Origin: Tetracladium setigerum
Lineage: Eukaryota > Ascomycota > Leotiomycetes > Helotiales
Assembly (NCBI GenBank): GCA_031472005.1
Contig: PZJY01000012.1
Location: 248,001-312,000, forward strand
Length of the DNA: 64,000 bases
Direction of reading: 5' to 3'
Shown here piece after piece: positions 22,831 to 34,881 of the stretch. Below the pieces are notes generated by a model. It saw only the letters and a list, made by a program, of their open reading frames with translations. It made no database searches and was not told where the DNA came from. The position numbers and the translations under genes are program-made. Numbering within the stretch: position 1 is the stretch's first letter; each line of letters opens with the position of its first letter.

Positions 22831-23558
22831 TGTACCTTCACAGTACGTTTTGGCGCTGCTCTTTTGGTCCCCTAAAAAACCAATATTCCATAAATCAAAT
22901 CACCAAAACACCAAAAATGACGGTGCAATCTCTCCAATGACATGTCTATAAATGCTCAATTGTAATTTGTGTAAAAACTATGTAGTGTAATAGGTATCTC
23001 ATCTCTCTCTCTCATAAGTACTTTGGTCAGATCAAAAACCTTGCCCTGCCCTGCCATGAATAATCCCCGATCCGGCTCGACCCCCGATCTGATCTTGAGC
23101 GTAACCAATCCATCCTAACCCTGTAAATAAATCCGACCTAATAAGCCCTAAGGTACCAAAAAACGCCAGTGATAAGCAAAACTACCTACTCTGGTCTCTC
23201 TGATCTAATATCTGACCTGACCTGACTTGACATGTTGAAGTGGCCAAAGTCGTAAAAGAAGAGAACCCAAGAGAGAGAGAGAAAAGAGACAATAGGTGAG
23301 ACGAGACACCCTTGAAAAGTATGCATGTATGCAATTAAGCTAGCTCACCCAAACGTTTAACCGCCATTGAGTGGCAGAACGTAGGTAGGGCAGCGGTCTA
23401 TGTTCAGAAAAATGCAGAGTTGCGTATGTACGGTACGTGCAACAAGTGTACTCGATGTGACTAAAAGAAGAGAGAGGCGAGTTGTTGACAAAAACAAATC
23501 CAAGCGATCCGTCATCCAAACACAAAGCCCTGTGAATAAGAGGTCTTTATCTCTTCAC
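22831..23558. other. Intergenic region, simple CTGAC-type repeats
   Basis: Between the tRNA region and the 3' end of the BCAS3-like gene. Short direct repeats (CTGACCTGACCTGACTTGAC near 23210-23232) and GA-rich sequence. No supported gene. Confidence 0.5.
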
Positions 23559-26500
23559 TCAAACTCGCTGGCTGGCAAAATCAAGAACCTCACAATCATC
23601 CTCGAAGAAGCCTTCCTCGTCTCCAGCACCAGCGTCTCCACCAAGACCAGCAGCTCGGGAAGCACCCTTACGACGACGTGTAGTGACGACGATCTGCTCC
23701 ATATTCTCATTGCTATCCGAAATTCGCAACACGCGCTCAATAGCAGAGGATGGAAGGGCGCGACCTTGCTCGACAAGAGAGGAGCTAAGATCATCTTCGT
23801 TGAGCTGATGTGGTCCAACGTCCAGTCGGGAGGATCGGATGGGACGACCAAAAGCGAGGAGAGTGGTGCCTTTTGAGATGGTGGCAGTAGGACCTTTCCC
23901 TTGAGAGAGGTGTAGAGGATAAATCACAGCAGATACGGACGGCGATAAAACATCCCCATTTGAGTATATGTGTAAGCCAACACGTCGGTCGGTATGGAAG
24001 GGTTGGTAAGGTGCATTTGACTCAATTTCGGCCTGAGGAATAGATGACTCTGTGCCGTGCTGCCTAGTTGGCGAAGCGGTGGCTACCTTGGTTCGGATAC
24101 GTCCGTCCAGGTCACCTTCAGTCAACTCGAGCTCGTCAGCTTGATGGAAATCGCGGGTCGCAACCTGGGCTGGGAGTGAAGGCAATCTGAACTCTTGAAA
24201 TTTAGCGCCTCTTGACGCCTTTTGCTTGTCTGCTGGACGATCGGCCCGTCGATTCTTTATAGTGTAGAATCTGACAATGCCACCGCCGACCACAATCACA
24301 GAATCGCTCTTCTTCCCATTCAGGAGCATAACACAGCCTCGAGCTGGAATGTTCGCACTGGATGGGAGATGCAACTTTGTAGCTCCAGACTTGCGTAGCT
24401 CATTCATTCGACCTGTGGCAGCTCCAACAGATCTTGATATTCCAGCAGCAAAAGCCTGAGTTCCGTGACCAGCTTGTGCAGTAACGTTCATTGGTGACAT
24501 GCCCGCAGTACTTCGGCGGCGACGGCCAACCAAAGGTAGAGCAGCGGTCCATAAAGAGGTCACCGCACTGGTTGCCATCCCAGTAGCTGTAAGGTTTGAA
24601 GGGGCAGCTTCTTCTTCTGGTTTCAAGATTGCAGCCTTCCTTCTAGGAGGTGGCCAAATGAAGGCACTTGCTGGGAGGTCAAGGATATGAACCGTTCCAG
24701 GCTCAGTGACCATTGCCGCCCGTTCTCCATGTGGCGAAGTCCAGACAACGTCTACAATTCTTGCTATTGTCATTCGCGAAAATTGTGCGATCTGTCGAAC
24801 ATGGGGGTTTTGAGTGCCAGCTCCGGGAATGTTGCCCTTCAAGAATGACGATTTGGCATACTGGACTCGCATCAAATCCCAAACAAATTGAACGTCACCC
24901 TTGTTACTTGCTGTAAATAACGCGAGACCGCTTGGGGCAAAGGACAAGAAGCTGCACCCTTGGGGAACTCTAAAAGTTGCGAGAGGATGGATAGATCCAC
25001 TGCCACCTGCAGACTTGGTAGCAAGACTTCCCAAGTCCAAGATTGAGATCAACCCTGGCTCTTTCGTAACCAACGGGGCCGGGACCCCGCCACCATGAGT
25101 TGGAGGGAAATGCGACGCCATGTTTTGTTGGGGCTGGTAGATGTACCCAGTCGGAGGTGATGAGTTTTGTGCTGGTTTGTTCCAGTAGCTATTCCAGGCT
25201 TGAACACCCTGTCCTCCCAGATAGGTTGCTCCTTCGATAAACTTCTGGGTACCAACCTGCAGTATCTGCTTTACCATGCTGTCACCACCTGGTGTTTCAA
25301 CCAGACAATTAACAGAAGGCAACTGAGGAGGCGCGCGAGCGCTCAATCCTGGAACTCGCGCTTTACCAAGACTACAAAGTACCACAGCCCCAAGCGAGAG
25401 TTGTGACGACGGAGAAGGTGGGCAATATGCTAACCAGCGGCCATTTAACGATAAAATTGAGGATTTGTATTGTTTTCGTCCTACACCATGATCCGGAAGA
25501 TTCCAGTCGCCATGAAGTCCAGTAGGTGCCGATTCTACTGTCACCCCATGTTGCACCGTGGTCCAGACTTTTCCAATGCAAACAAACCTTTCTGACTTGC
25601 TCATCTCACCCTCTCGGAATATCCAGGTTTCCCCTGAAACACCAGAAGCAACCACAATATTGCCATTGTCCGCTCTAATGGTGAGTGATCCTGCAGGTGG
25701 AGGGGCTCAGACAAATGCTCCCTTGCTGATTTTGGAAGGGCAAGAAGAGTTCCCACATGCAGATTGCGAGTGATGGAATATATCTCAACTGTGGTTTGGT
25801 AATAGTCTTCCCTATCATGCTCTAGGAATCCAGGTGTTTGAATCCTTGGTGATCCTTGTACACTTTCGGTAGGAGTTGTAGATGTTTTCTCAGCTAAGGG
25901 TTTATCGTCTGCAATGGCCTCTTCATTGGATGTCCAAGCTGGGCCATGGACGACTATCGCAACAAGAGGGAGTTCGCCATCCTTAACACCCTTTACTGTC
26001 CATGGTAGAATTTTGGCGTTAACAACACTTCCACGGAGGCCTTCTAGGTTCCAGAGCTGACTAGTTCCTCTCTTCGTAACAGTATGAATCCTCAATCCTC
26101 CATCATAACCCGTCAGAATAACATTATCCGTTTGTTTTGACGAACTCTGCACAGGAATTGTTGGCAACTTGTCAAATCCACAATAGAATCCCCTATCTCC
26201 AGGTACCAAACCAGAAACTTGCGGAGCGAGCAACGATAGGTTGGCATCTGGAGCCCCATAGAAATGGGCCTGTGGTTGGTGAGGTAGTGGTGGCTGTGGA
26301 CTATACCGAGACGGAGCATACATCGAGCTCCGTCGGTTGCCATAGGATGACATTGGACTACGATGGTCGTCAAAGGTTGGGAACTTGTGGCTCTCAAATT
26401 GGTTGTAACTTAGAGGTCTTTGCCGAGTGGCGGTTGGGGGTGAAGCAGAGTGAGGGTGGCCGTTTGGGATTCGTTGCTCTCTGGTAGTCCAACCAAAATT

Positions 26501-27017
26501 AGATAGCCTCTCTTCATAAGAAGATGGCTGAGTTGGGGGACTTTCTCCCAGATTTATGAGGTTGCTTGGAGAGGACGAATAGCCTGAAACGTTCTTTGTC
26601 CATTCATTTGTGTTGTGCGAGGCAGATCTTGTGAATGCCGCAGAAGAGAGCGCATCAAGGAGAGGCGTGGAAATTGGATTGCTAACGGGCGGAGGAGGAA
26701 GAGTCGGGGGAGAAACCGAAGGCTTTATTTCTGGTGATTTCTCTGGAGTTGGCTGTGACGCCTGTTTCGCATTCCTATATTGAGTTGTGAGCACTTCAGA
26801 ATTGGCCAGGAGGGATATAACAATGATAAGACCTACATCTTTGCTTCTTTTCTCACGGCAGCCATGACACCTCCGCCGCCACTATCCTTCGCCGCCCCAT
26901 TCTTCTTTCCGTTCTTTGAAGGAATTTGGGCGGTGGTAGTCTTCTGACTCACTTTGGAGGGTTTCGGATCGCTCGTCGATGTCGGGATGCTGTTATCTTG
27001 GTCGAGTGAGGGGGCAT
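23559..27017 (-). CDS. BCAS3-like WD40-domain protein
   Basis: Large WD40/beta-propeller protein of the BCAS3 family; in animals BCAS3 binds phosphoinositides at phagophores, while fungal function is poorly known. Exon 1 begins at ATG 27017, and a short intron (donor GTAGGT, acceptor ATATAG near 26775) joins AKM to NAKQASQPTPEKS. Pro/Ser-rich disorder precedes the propeller (VILTGYDGGLRIHTV, LWNLEGLRGSVVNAKILPW). Later blocks: VASGVSGETWIFREG, LNGRWLAYCPPSPSSQLSLG, SGLALFTASNKGDVQFVWDL, IVDVVWTSPHGERAAMV. It ends with the acidic FEDDCEVLDFASQRV. Two breaks, each one missing base: C5 just after the start codon (27010-27014 on +), which otherwise leads to an early stop, and C4 at 25702-25705, which restores PPPPAGSLTIRADN. 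The rest is continuous for over 2 kb. Confidence 0.82.
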
Positions 27018-27884
27018 TCAAGTGAATGTGCTAGAGAACGAGTAGAATGATATTCGCTCTCCTTGAAAGCAAAGCTCGACGACCGTTGCGTGGTGATGGT
27101 GGCAAGCTGACCGATGACGCTGGCGGTGACAGTGACGCCTCGGAGTCTCAAGTCTATCCCCCGCTGGCTTCCTGGACGTCAGGACAGTGCGCGGGAAGTT
27201 ATATATGAAGCAGAGGAGGAATAGCCTCGGTTGAATTAGATATCGCCCAAAGCTTGCGGAATGTTTGTTTGTTATTGATCGTTGCTCTCTGTATCAGTTG
27301 TGAGCTTCGCGATGTTGTTGTTGTTGTCTTTGGGAGAGGAGAGATGGAGGGGCAGCAGCGGGCTGGAGCATGCGGCGTGTTCCTTGGATGCAGGTGCTCA
27401 ATGACCAGCCACCTGATTGGGCGAATGGCGTCGTGACACCGAGGACAGCTGGGATCTCGGACCATCATCTGCATGAGGGTCTGAGAACGTCAGGTACAAA
27501 AGCATGAACTTGGTAGCACCACCTGTTGATCGGGTTCTGCATCATAAGGACATAGGTATATATTGCTGGTGTGTGGTAAAGTACAGTACACAATGTGCCT
27601 GAGGGTAGCTCTACAAGAGTAGCGAGAGTCCCCTTTTCCTGAACAACTGCTCAACAAGTATCTGCTCTCCCTTCCCGAGTTCCTTTTGCACTGCCTGATA
27701 AATGCTGCTTCGAGTAATCTTCCAACCAAAAGCAGAGCATCTACAAAGCACCCTTCCCCTGGTACACACTGCCGTGTGTCCAACACGGTCATAATCCCAC
27801 CAGGAGCCATATGCATATGGCATCCTCCTCTCCCCCTCCCTACCCCCTTTCCACGGCTCGAGCCTCCCAGCAAAGACTAAACGA
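27018..27884. other. Intergenic region upstream of the BCAS3-like gene
   Basis: Between the BCAS3-like start and the dpm2 stop. Contains the promoter and 5' UTR of the former and the dpm2 3' UTR. No supported gene. Confidence 0.5.
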
Positions 27885-28329
27885 CTATGCCTTCTTCTTC
27901 GCTGCAGCTTTTGCCTTGAGAGCCCGCTTTCGATTGCTCCGAATCATAACCACACTCAAGAATGACCCAACAACTGCCGAAGCCAACAGAATCAGAATGA
28001 CGGGTATGCGAATGGCCCAGACTCGTGGGGGAAAGTAATTGTGCAGTGCATGATCGCTATCAACGAAGGGCTGGAGTATGTGGTTAGCCGGTAGCCCTGA
28101 AGAGATGTTCGGCGGCGACATACCATAAGCAGAGTCCAGACAGTGTAGTAAAGGAAGACGGCCGAGGCAGCGACAAGCATCGCGAGTCCAACGAGTCTGT
28201 CCAGCTACAAACCAAAGTGTTAGCAATATTCAGAAGGGACACCTAAGAAGAAAGGTGCTGGCTGATACACTAAAATGAACACTTAAACGACAGGTGCAGC
28301 GGGGGAAAAAAAGGAGCATGGCTTACCAT
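27885..28329 (-). CDS. DPM2: Dolichol phosphate-mannose synthase regulatory subunit Dpm2
   Basis: Small ER membrane subunit that stabilises dolichol-phosphate-mannose synthase, supplying mannose for N-glycans, GPI anchors and O-mannosylation. Three exons: 28327-28329 (only the ATG), 28124-28204 and 27885-28070; 89 residues. Two membrane helices are evident: LVGLAMLVAASAVFLYYTVW and IRIPVILILLASAVVGSFLS. Between them is the conserved PFVDSDH...FPPRVWAIRIP. The tail is basic (NRKRALKAKAAAKKKA), as in fungal orthologues. Introns are 122 nt (28205-28326) and 53 nt (28071-28123). The frame is intact. Divergent from cwc22 with 290 bp between starts. Confidence 0.95.
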
Positions 28330-28619
28330 TATCGCAATTTAAGAGCAAGTAATGAAAAAGGAACGTGGTGAAGCAAGTTGCAGGAGCGTAGAGTTGGTAC
28401 TTGTTGGATGTCCGATTTCTTGATACTGGAGAGAAACCGTGTTCTGGAGAGTCAATCGCAGGCCCCAGATCAACCTTAAATTGTCTTGGCGCGACGAACG
28501 CTAAAATAAAATCGTCAACCTCCAGGCGATCGCGACAGCCTCACCAAAGACAGGCGACATCAACCCTCGTTCTAGAACACCACTTCCACCTGGCCGTGTG
28601 CCGCTCATCCATCGCAACC
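28330..28619. promoter_or_regulatory. Shared divergent promoter, dpm2 / cwc22
   Basis: 290 bp between opposing start codons of two housekeeping genes; must hold both promoters and 5' UTRs. No specific sites claimed. Confidence 0.5.
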
Positions 28620-31034
28620 ATGGCAGACGCTCCTCGGGACAACGAAGGTTCCATCATGAAGGTCAAAACAGAAGAGGAAAAGCAAGCCTCGGCGAAGGCA
28701 GAGTACGAGAAGCTGTTGACGATGCGATCTGGAGGCACCTACATCCCACCAGCGCGACTGCGAGCTCTGCAGGCCCAAATTACGGATAAGACGAGCAAGG
28801 AATACCAGCGGATGGCATGGGAAGCTTTAAAGAAGTCGATCAACGGCCTGATCAATAAGGTCAACGTCTCGAACATCAAATTCATCGTCCCGGAACTCTT
28901 CAGCGAAAACTTGGTCAGAGGAAGAGGTTTATTCTGCAGGAGTATCATGAAAGCTCAAGCTGCTAGTTTGCCATTCACGCCAATCTATGCGGCCATGGCA
29001 GCTATTGTCAACACCAAGCTTCCCAAGGTTGGAGAGCTCCTCCTAATGCGCCTGATTGTGCAGTTCAAGAAGGGATTCAAGCGCAACGACAAGGCAGTTT
29101 GTCTGTCAGCGACAACATTTATTGCGCATTTGTGCAACCAGCAAGTAGCGAACGAGGTGGTGGCCGCGCAAATCCTCCTGCTGCTCCTTAACAAACCGAC
29201 CGACGATAGCGTCGAAATTGCCGTGGGTCTGACGAGAGAGGTTGGACAGCACCTCGAAGAAATGAATCAGCCGATCGCTCTCGCAGTTTTCGACCAGTTC
29301 CGCAATATTTTACACGAGGCCGACATTGATAAGCGTGTGCAATACATGATCGAAGTTCTATTTCAGGTCCGGAAAGACAAGTACAAGGACAATCCGGCAA
29401 TCAAGGAGGAATTAGACTTGGTGGAAGAGGAAGATCAGATCACACACGTCATATCTCTGGATGATGATATTGAAGTGCAGGATGGTTTGAATATCTTCAA
29501 ATTTGATGCAAATTGGGAAGAGAATGAAGAGGCCTACAAGAGACTAAAGGCGGATATTCTGGGAGAAGGGAGTGATGATGGCGACTCGGACGAAACCGAC
29601 GACAGCGAAGACGATGAAGAGATGCAAGAAGAGAAGAAATTGGAGATCAAGGACCAAAGCAACACGGATCTTGTCAACCTTCGAAGAACGATATATTTAA
29701 CTATTATGGCCAGTAAGGATCCAGAGGAAGCCTGTCACAGATTGATGAGAGTCAGTCTTCCGGCTGGTCAAGAGGCAGAACTCCCCTCTATGATTATTGA
29801 GTGTTGTTCTCAGGAGAAGACATATTTAAAATTTTATGGCCTTATCGCTGAGCGCTTTGCTCGCATCAATCGGATGTGGACAGAGCTGTTCGAGCAGTCG
29901 TTTGCAAAGTACTATGAGACAATCCACCGATACGAAACAAACAGACTCCGGAACATCGCCCGCTTCTTTGGTCACCTCATCAGCACAGACGCCATTGGCT
30001 GGCATGTTCTCTCCGTGGTCCATTTGAATGAAGAGGAAACGACCTCGAGCAGTCGTATTTTCATTAAGATCCTCTTTCAAGATTTGTCCGAGGCGCTAGG
30101 AATGAAGAGGCTGCAAACACGTCTCAAGGATGACACCATGAGCGGATACTTTGAAGGTATTTTCCCTCACGACAACCCACGAAACACTAGGTTCTCGATC
30201 AACTACTTTACCAGTATCGGAATGGGTGCTGTCACAGAAGAGATGCGAGAGTTCCTGCAAAACATGCCAAAGCCAGCACTTCCAGCGCCTCCTGCTGATT
30301 CCGAGTCGGATTCCGGAAGCTCTGTGTCCAGCTACTCATCATACTCTGGATCATCGTATTCTGGTTCTCGATCTCGATCTCGATCCGCTGGACCTTCAAG
30401 GACTCGTGCCATCGACCGAAAGCGTTCGCTCTCCAGAACGCCACCGCGAAACAGTAAGGGCAAAGAGAAGGCAAGGGGAAGGAGCTTGACAAGGTCATTA
30501 TCTAGATCCGTCACACCACCTCGTCGATATAGCGGACGTGACTCTCGGTCAATCACGCCACCCCGAAGAGGTCGACAAGACTCTAGGTTTGATTCTCGAT
30601 CGCCGGCCCCGCGAGATGCAGAAAGAGACGATGCCTTCCTAGACGCGCCAGGGAGGGGCAGATCGTTGAGTGATTCGAGGTCACTATCCAGATCAAGATC
30701 TCCTGCTCCAAAACGTGTTGCCCGGAGAAACACGTCTTCTGTGAGTGCCGCCCCACGAAGAAAAGAGACTGCAAGCGTGTCTAGATCTCCTTCTCCAAGA
30801 CGGTCGACTAGACGAGACAGTATTTCGCGAAGCCCACCACCACGAAGACGGAGATACTCTAGTTATTCCAGATCACCCCCTCGCCGAGATGATAGGCGAG
30901 GAAATGATCGATCATTGTCACCTCCACCCAAGCGACGAGGCAACGACCGCTCGGCGTCACCTCCATCTAAACGACGCAGAGATTATAGCGATTCGAGATC
31001 ACCTCCTCCGAAGCGCGGTAGACGATTCAGCTGA
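28620..31034 (+). CDS. CWC22: Pre-mRNA-splicing factor Cwc22
   Basis: Spliceosomal protein that docks the DEAH helicase Prp2 and, in metazoans, escorts eIF4A3. Intronless, 804 residues. The N-terminus MADAPRDNEGSIMKVKTEE leads to the MIF4G region (about residues 45-270: RSGGTYIPPARLRALQ, KFIVPELFSENLVRGRG, KLPKVGELLLMRLIVQFKKG). An acidic linker (GSDDGDSDETDDSEDDEE) follows, then the MA3 domain (about 350-480: LRRTIYLTIMASKDPEEACH). The C-terminal quarter is rich in Arg/Ser dipeptides with SRSPPPRR-type motifs, as in many Pezizomycotina orthologues. ATG 28620 is chosen because the conserved N-terminus starts there, although the frame is open further upstream. The frame is intact over 2.4 kb. 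Confidence 0.96.
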   Translation: MADAPRDNEGSIMKVKTEEEKQASAKAEYEKLLTMRSGGTYIPPARLRALQAQITDKTSKEYQRMAWEALKKSINGLINKVNVSNIKFIVPELFSENLVRGRGLFCRSIMKAQAASLPFTPIYAAMAAIVNTKLPKVGELLLMRLIVQFKKGFKRNDKAVCLSATTFIAHLCNQQVANEVVAAQILLLLLNKPTDDSVEIAVGLTREVGQHLEEMNQPIALAVFDQFRNILHEADIDKRVQYMIEVLFQVRKDKYKDNPAIKEELDLVEEEDQITHVISLDDDIEVQDGLNIFKFDANWEENEEAYKRLKADILGEGSDDGDSDETDDSEDDEEMQEEKKLEIKDQSNTDLVNLRRTIYLTIMASKDPEEACHRLMRVSLPAGQEAELPSMIIECCSQEKTYLKFYGLIAERFARINRMWTELFEQSFAKYYETIHRYETNRLRNIARFFGHLISTDAIGWHVLSVVHLNEEETTSSSRIFIKILFQDLSEALGMKRLQTRLKDDTMSGYFEGIFPHDNPRNTRFSINYFTSIGMGAVTEEMREFLQNMPKPALPAPPADSESDSGSSVSSYSSYSGSSYSGSRSRSRSAGPSRTRAIDRKRSLSRTPPRNSKGKEKARGRSLTRSLSRSVTPPRRYSGRDSRSITPPRRGRQDSRFDSRSPAPRDAERDDAFLDAPGRGRSLSDSRSLSRSRSPAPKRVARRNTSSVSAAPRRKETASVSRSPSPRRSTRRDSISRSPPPRRRRYSSYSRSPPRRDDRRGNDRSLSPPPKRRGNDRSASPPSKRRRDYSDSRSPPPKRGRRFS

Positions 31035-32594
31035 GGCCTTTGCGATGGAGTTGGGAAATTGTAGCATTACTGTAGGAAGAAGGCGTTCGTGGGGACAACA
31101 AGCGGCCGGAAAGTTATTGATAACCAAAATGATATTACATAAATTGCACACCTTGCTCGGCACATCTTTTGTCGTGGTTTCTTTGGGTCACACACATATC
31201 CTCCTGCGCTTCCGCGTCTCCTGGCTGAACGCTAACAACGCCAGGTTTCTATTAGCTTTCCTACTATCTTGCCTTACTCATCATATGTTTGTTTTGCGTG
31301 GGCACTTCTTTTAAGTCGCCGATTGGTGGTGGCGGCGAGAGTGTGAAAATAATGTGCTTCAACAGTGGTCGACATGCGGCTGACTTTCCATCGATGTTTG
31401 ATATGCGATTATGACAAAATGGTGGATTTTCTCCAGGCTCCGCATGGCATTATTCAAGCAGGCAGCACGATCCACTCGCTTTTCTGACAAATGCACTACA
31501 AAGATTGATTGACCAGACTAGAAGACCCCATCGAGGATTGAAGGGTTGAAGATGTGGATTTGGAGGCAACTGATTGGGTGGGGAGAAATACCCCGGGCTT
31601 CAGATGACCTGGATCGCTAGGACCTGATTGAGGCACTCTCCTCACCCCTTCGAAGTCGGAGTCGGTGATACTGTAATGCCCATCATCTGCCCATATGGAA
31701 GGAAGTACGATGCCATGGTGGAGTAGTCGGAATCCTCGTCGTTCGTTGATGTGGAACCTGGATCATGAGTAAGCACTCACAGTGGAGACAGAATCCTTCG
31801 CTTTTAGCCTTTCGGACAGGTCGCTCCAATGGAAGCAAATGTCATGTCATGCAGACCTCAGTGCCGACCCGATGAACTTTTTCTTGGACTTCTCTTACCC
31901 CCGTCGCGTCCAACCTACCCTACCTTGCTCCGTACCTCCTTCCCCCATCCCATCCCATCCCTAATCCAGATCGATGATAAAGCATTCTTTTTTGCCATGA
32001 AGTTTGGTTTCAACCTTCGACCCGCATTTCTGCTGGCCCGCACTGCTCGAGTCTCGAGTACATACATGTACCCTACGCTACACCACTACTACATGGGGGC
32101 TGTTTACGCGCACATTCTTCTTCTACCTCCCCCTGCTGCTCCTCTACTACGACCCTGACAGGAACCACCAAGGGGCGGGGCACTGGATCTGTCGGAAGCC
32201 TGGAGTGCAGTACGATCGGTGCATCTACTTTCGTACATGCCACACCTTCTCCATCTTTACAACATCAAGCTACTTAAAAGCGCAGACGACGCAGTTTGGC
32301 GTGATTTTTCAACTCTTTCGAACCGACTATTTCACCGCTCACTTCAAATGTCGCGTTGAATTCCATCCCATTTTCCAAGAGGCCTGCTAGATGTTCGTAG
32401 GTCAGCCTGGCACATTTCGCAGTGGTCACTCCATTTGTCAATGAAATAATCGAATGCTGACGACGTTGCAATTCGCAGTGCATCCCCGTTTTCCCGAGGA
32501 CCAAATCGACCTCGTGCATTGTCCTGCAAGAAGCTAGACCGAATGGACAGATTGGTGAACGGATCAGTACGACACTGGTTTTGGCAGCGTGGTG
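31035..32594. other. Intergenic region
   Basis: About 1.56 kb between cwc22 and the coiled-coil gene. Open frames on both strands are short and overlap without family features. Nothing beyond UTR/promoter sequence was recognised. Confidence 0.5.
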
Positions 32595-34881
32595 ATGGAT
32601 GCTCGAGGGTGGGAATTTCCCCAGTCTCATCAAGCAAGCGCAAAACGTCCTTGGGGTGAGCAGGATCCAGCAGTTTTGCCTCCACGTTCCAATCTTTGGA
32701 ATGGAGTCACTCTGCCCCCGCTAGAGCCTGCACCTTACAGGCGGCAATCGGCACCGCTGGTGGTAGAGCCAGCAACAATAACAATACCATCTTCGAGATA
32801 CACAAATGATCCAGCAGCAGAGACAGCGGCAAAACGGCCGAGACGTGAGGGAAGTGGTTACAGCTCTTCATTTCGGGATGGCGCTGGTTTAATAAACGAA
32901 GGAATTCGGCAAGCACAATTGCGTATGTTGCATGTTGCATGTTGCAGTAGTCAGCCATGATTCGAATTGCTGAACGGAGCTAATTGCGTTGATTTTTTTC
33001 AGAATCTCCATTTCCTCCACACCGGGGCTCACTCGATCGTTCCCCTGGCGTCGCTCAACAGCGTCAGGAATGGGAAAGGGGTGTAGGGCTTGTAGGTGGG
33101 GAAGCGGGAGATAGACCTGCACCAAATCTTTCTGGCCTTAGTAGCCTATGCCCACGATGCAGGAGGCTTACCACACAACCACCACGCAACGACCTTGCTC
33201 AGGAATCAAACCATGAGAAGGAGACCACCAGCAATCCCGAAGCGACACTGGCCGCACAACGAGCTGCAGAGGAGCTGACTAAGGTGCTAAATACGCTTAG
33301 CTTGGGTATCTCCGCCCGCCATGGTATGATCCGTGTAAGTCCGCCGGATTATGCAGTCCAACCTATACCCATTGCACTTTGTCTTGGGTGAGACGTTGGC
33401 TTCGACAATGCTGACAAGAGTAATCAGCACCACAACGCTGAGAATCAGTCAGAGCTATTCCCAGACACCGTTCCAATAGCAGCACAGCAAGATCTGAGAC
33501 AAACACTGGGCTGGATATTAGAGAGACTTTGTCTTGTCAACGAGCTTGCCGACAAGCTCGTACACAATGCCCAGTCTCCAAATCCTCAGCATATGGACCA
33601 CGACTTGCTCCGGAACAGTGCATCTGCTCAGGATGATCCGCATTACAGCATGAAACGACATCTAGATGGCAGTCCAATCGATGGATATAGGAAGATGGCC
33701 GATGACGAGGCATCCACTGATTCCAAACTCTACACAAGACGGAAATCTGTCATGGCGATTCCGAATCCTGAAGATCTCCCATCCATGCGATCCAATCATG
33801 AATATCACCCCTTTCATTCGTCTACAGGTGGAATCAGCCGCAGACATTCAATAATGAATCCTCCGCCTGCTCCAAACCGACACTTACCGCCGTCTCCGGG
33901 CCACTCCTTACCTTCACCAACATCTGCCAACTTTCCTTCTCCATCAGGCGCATCTTCATATGGAGGCAGCTCCCAATCAACTAACCTCCATCCACCTGCA
34001 CCGCATGCATCATCAGGCACACCATATCCACCTCCCATCGGAGCTGCGGATACGGCTCTCCAGGCACACTCAGCAGCCTTGCAGCACGAAGTCTCCGTGC
34101 AAAAGATTGCGCTTTCATCCCTCCAAGGCGAGCATGACAAACTACTCGCAGCATTTTCGCGGTCCCAAACGCGCGCGAGCGCGCTAGAGAAGAAGCATAC
34201 AGTTTCGGATAACGAGATCGTTAACCTCGCAGAAGAGAAAATAAGACTGCAAAGCCAAGTTGCGGACCTCGAAAAGGACGTGGAAGATCTCACTCGAAGC
34301 AGGGATGAGGCGAGACAGTCTGCCGTCCAGGAAGGCGCACAATACGTCGAAATTGTCAAAAAAGCTACTCAACTCGAGGAACTAGCCGCCGACGAGCGAA
34401 GAAAATGGGGATCTTAAAGGCAGAAATGGAACAGAAGATTATCTTGCTCACTCAGGGCAACCTGCCAGAATCTTCTGGGGCAAACAACGAGAGTTCTTCT
34501 ACAACCACACCAGCAGCGATGCCAGGTAATGGAAACGATGAAATGGATATTTCTTCTTCGTCCAGATTCGAGGGACAACCGCCTGATGTCAAGATTGAAC
34601 CTTCAAGTCCGACTGCCTCACGATCCTTTGGGTCAAGGCCAGAACAAATAGCCGAGCAACACGATTCCTCCAGAGAATTGAAGTCCGAAATCCAACGGCT
34701 CAGAAGCCGATGTGCGGAGGTGGAAGCTACGCTAAGGGCAGTTCGGGAGGACAGCAAATCCGTGGAAGGCATCGTACACGCGCTCGAAATGGCAAGGAGA
34801 TCCATATTGGAAAGGGCTGATTTGACTTTGGGCGACGACAACGATCAGCATCATCCACCTGGCAGCAATAATAACACATAA
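32595..34881 (+). CDS. Unrecognised coiled-coil protein with disordered Pro/Ser-rich centre
   Basis: Family not recognised. Exons: 32595-32922, 33003-33334 and 33428-34881, all phases matching. The start MDARGWEFPQSH is followed by KRPWGEQDP and NLWNGVTLPPLEPAPYRRQSAP. Exon 2 has a lone CPRC pair in LCPRCRRLTTQP (too few ligands for a zinc finger) and a helix, AAEELTKVLNTLSLGI. Exon 3 begins with a helix LGWILERLCLVNELADKLV, then a Pro/Ser-rich disordered stretch. A long heptad-type coiled coil follows (LQHEVSVQKIALSSLQGEHDK, then EKIRLQSQVADLEKDVEDL), with a second helix near the end. One base is missing in the GGGG at 34407-34410; restoring it joins RRKWG to ILKAEMEQKI. Without it the protein stops at 34417. 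Nuclear regulator is one possibility, not shown. Confidence 0.65.

Noticed and set aside
28401..28619. N-terminal extension of Cwc22
   Set aside because: The frame is open but low in family similarity; the conserved start MADAPRDN begins at 28620 in good context.
33120..33170. CPRC in the coiled-coil protein as a GATA or zinc-ribbon finger
   Set aside because: Only one Cys pair is present; the second pair of ligands is missing.
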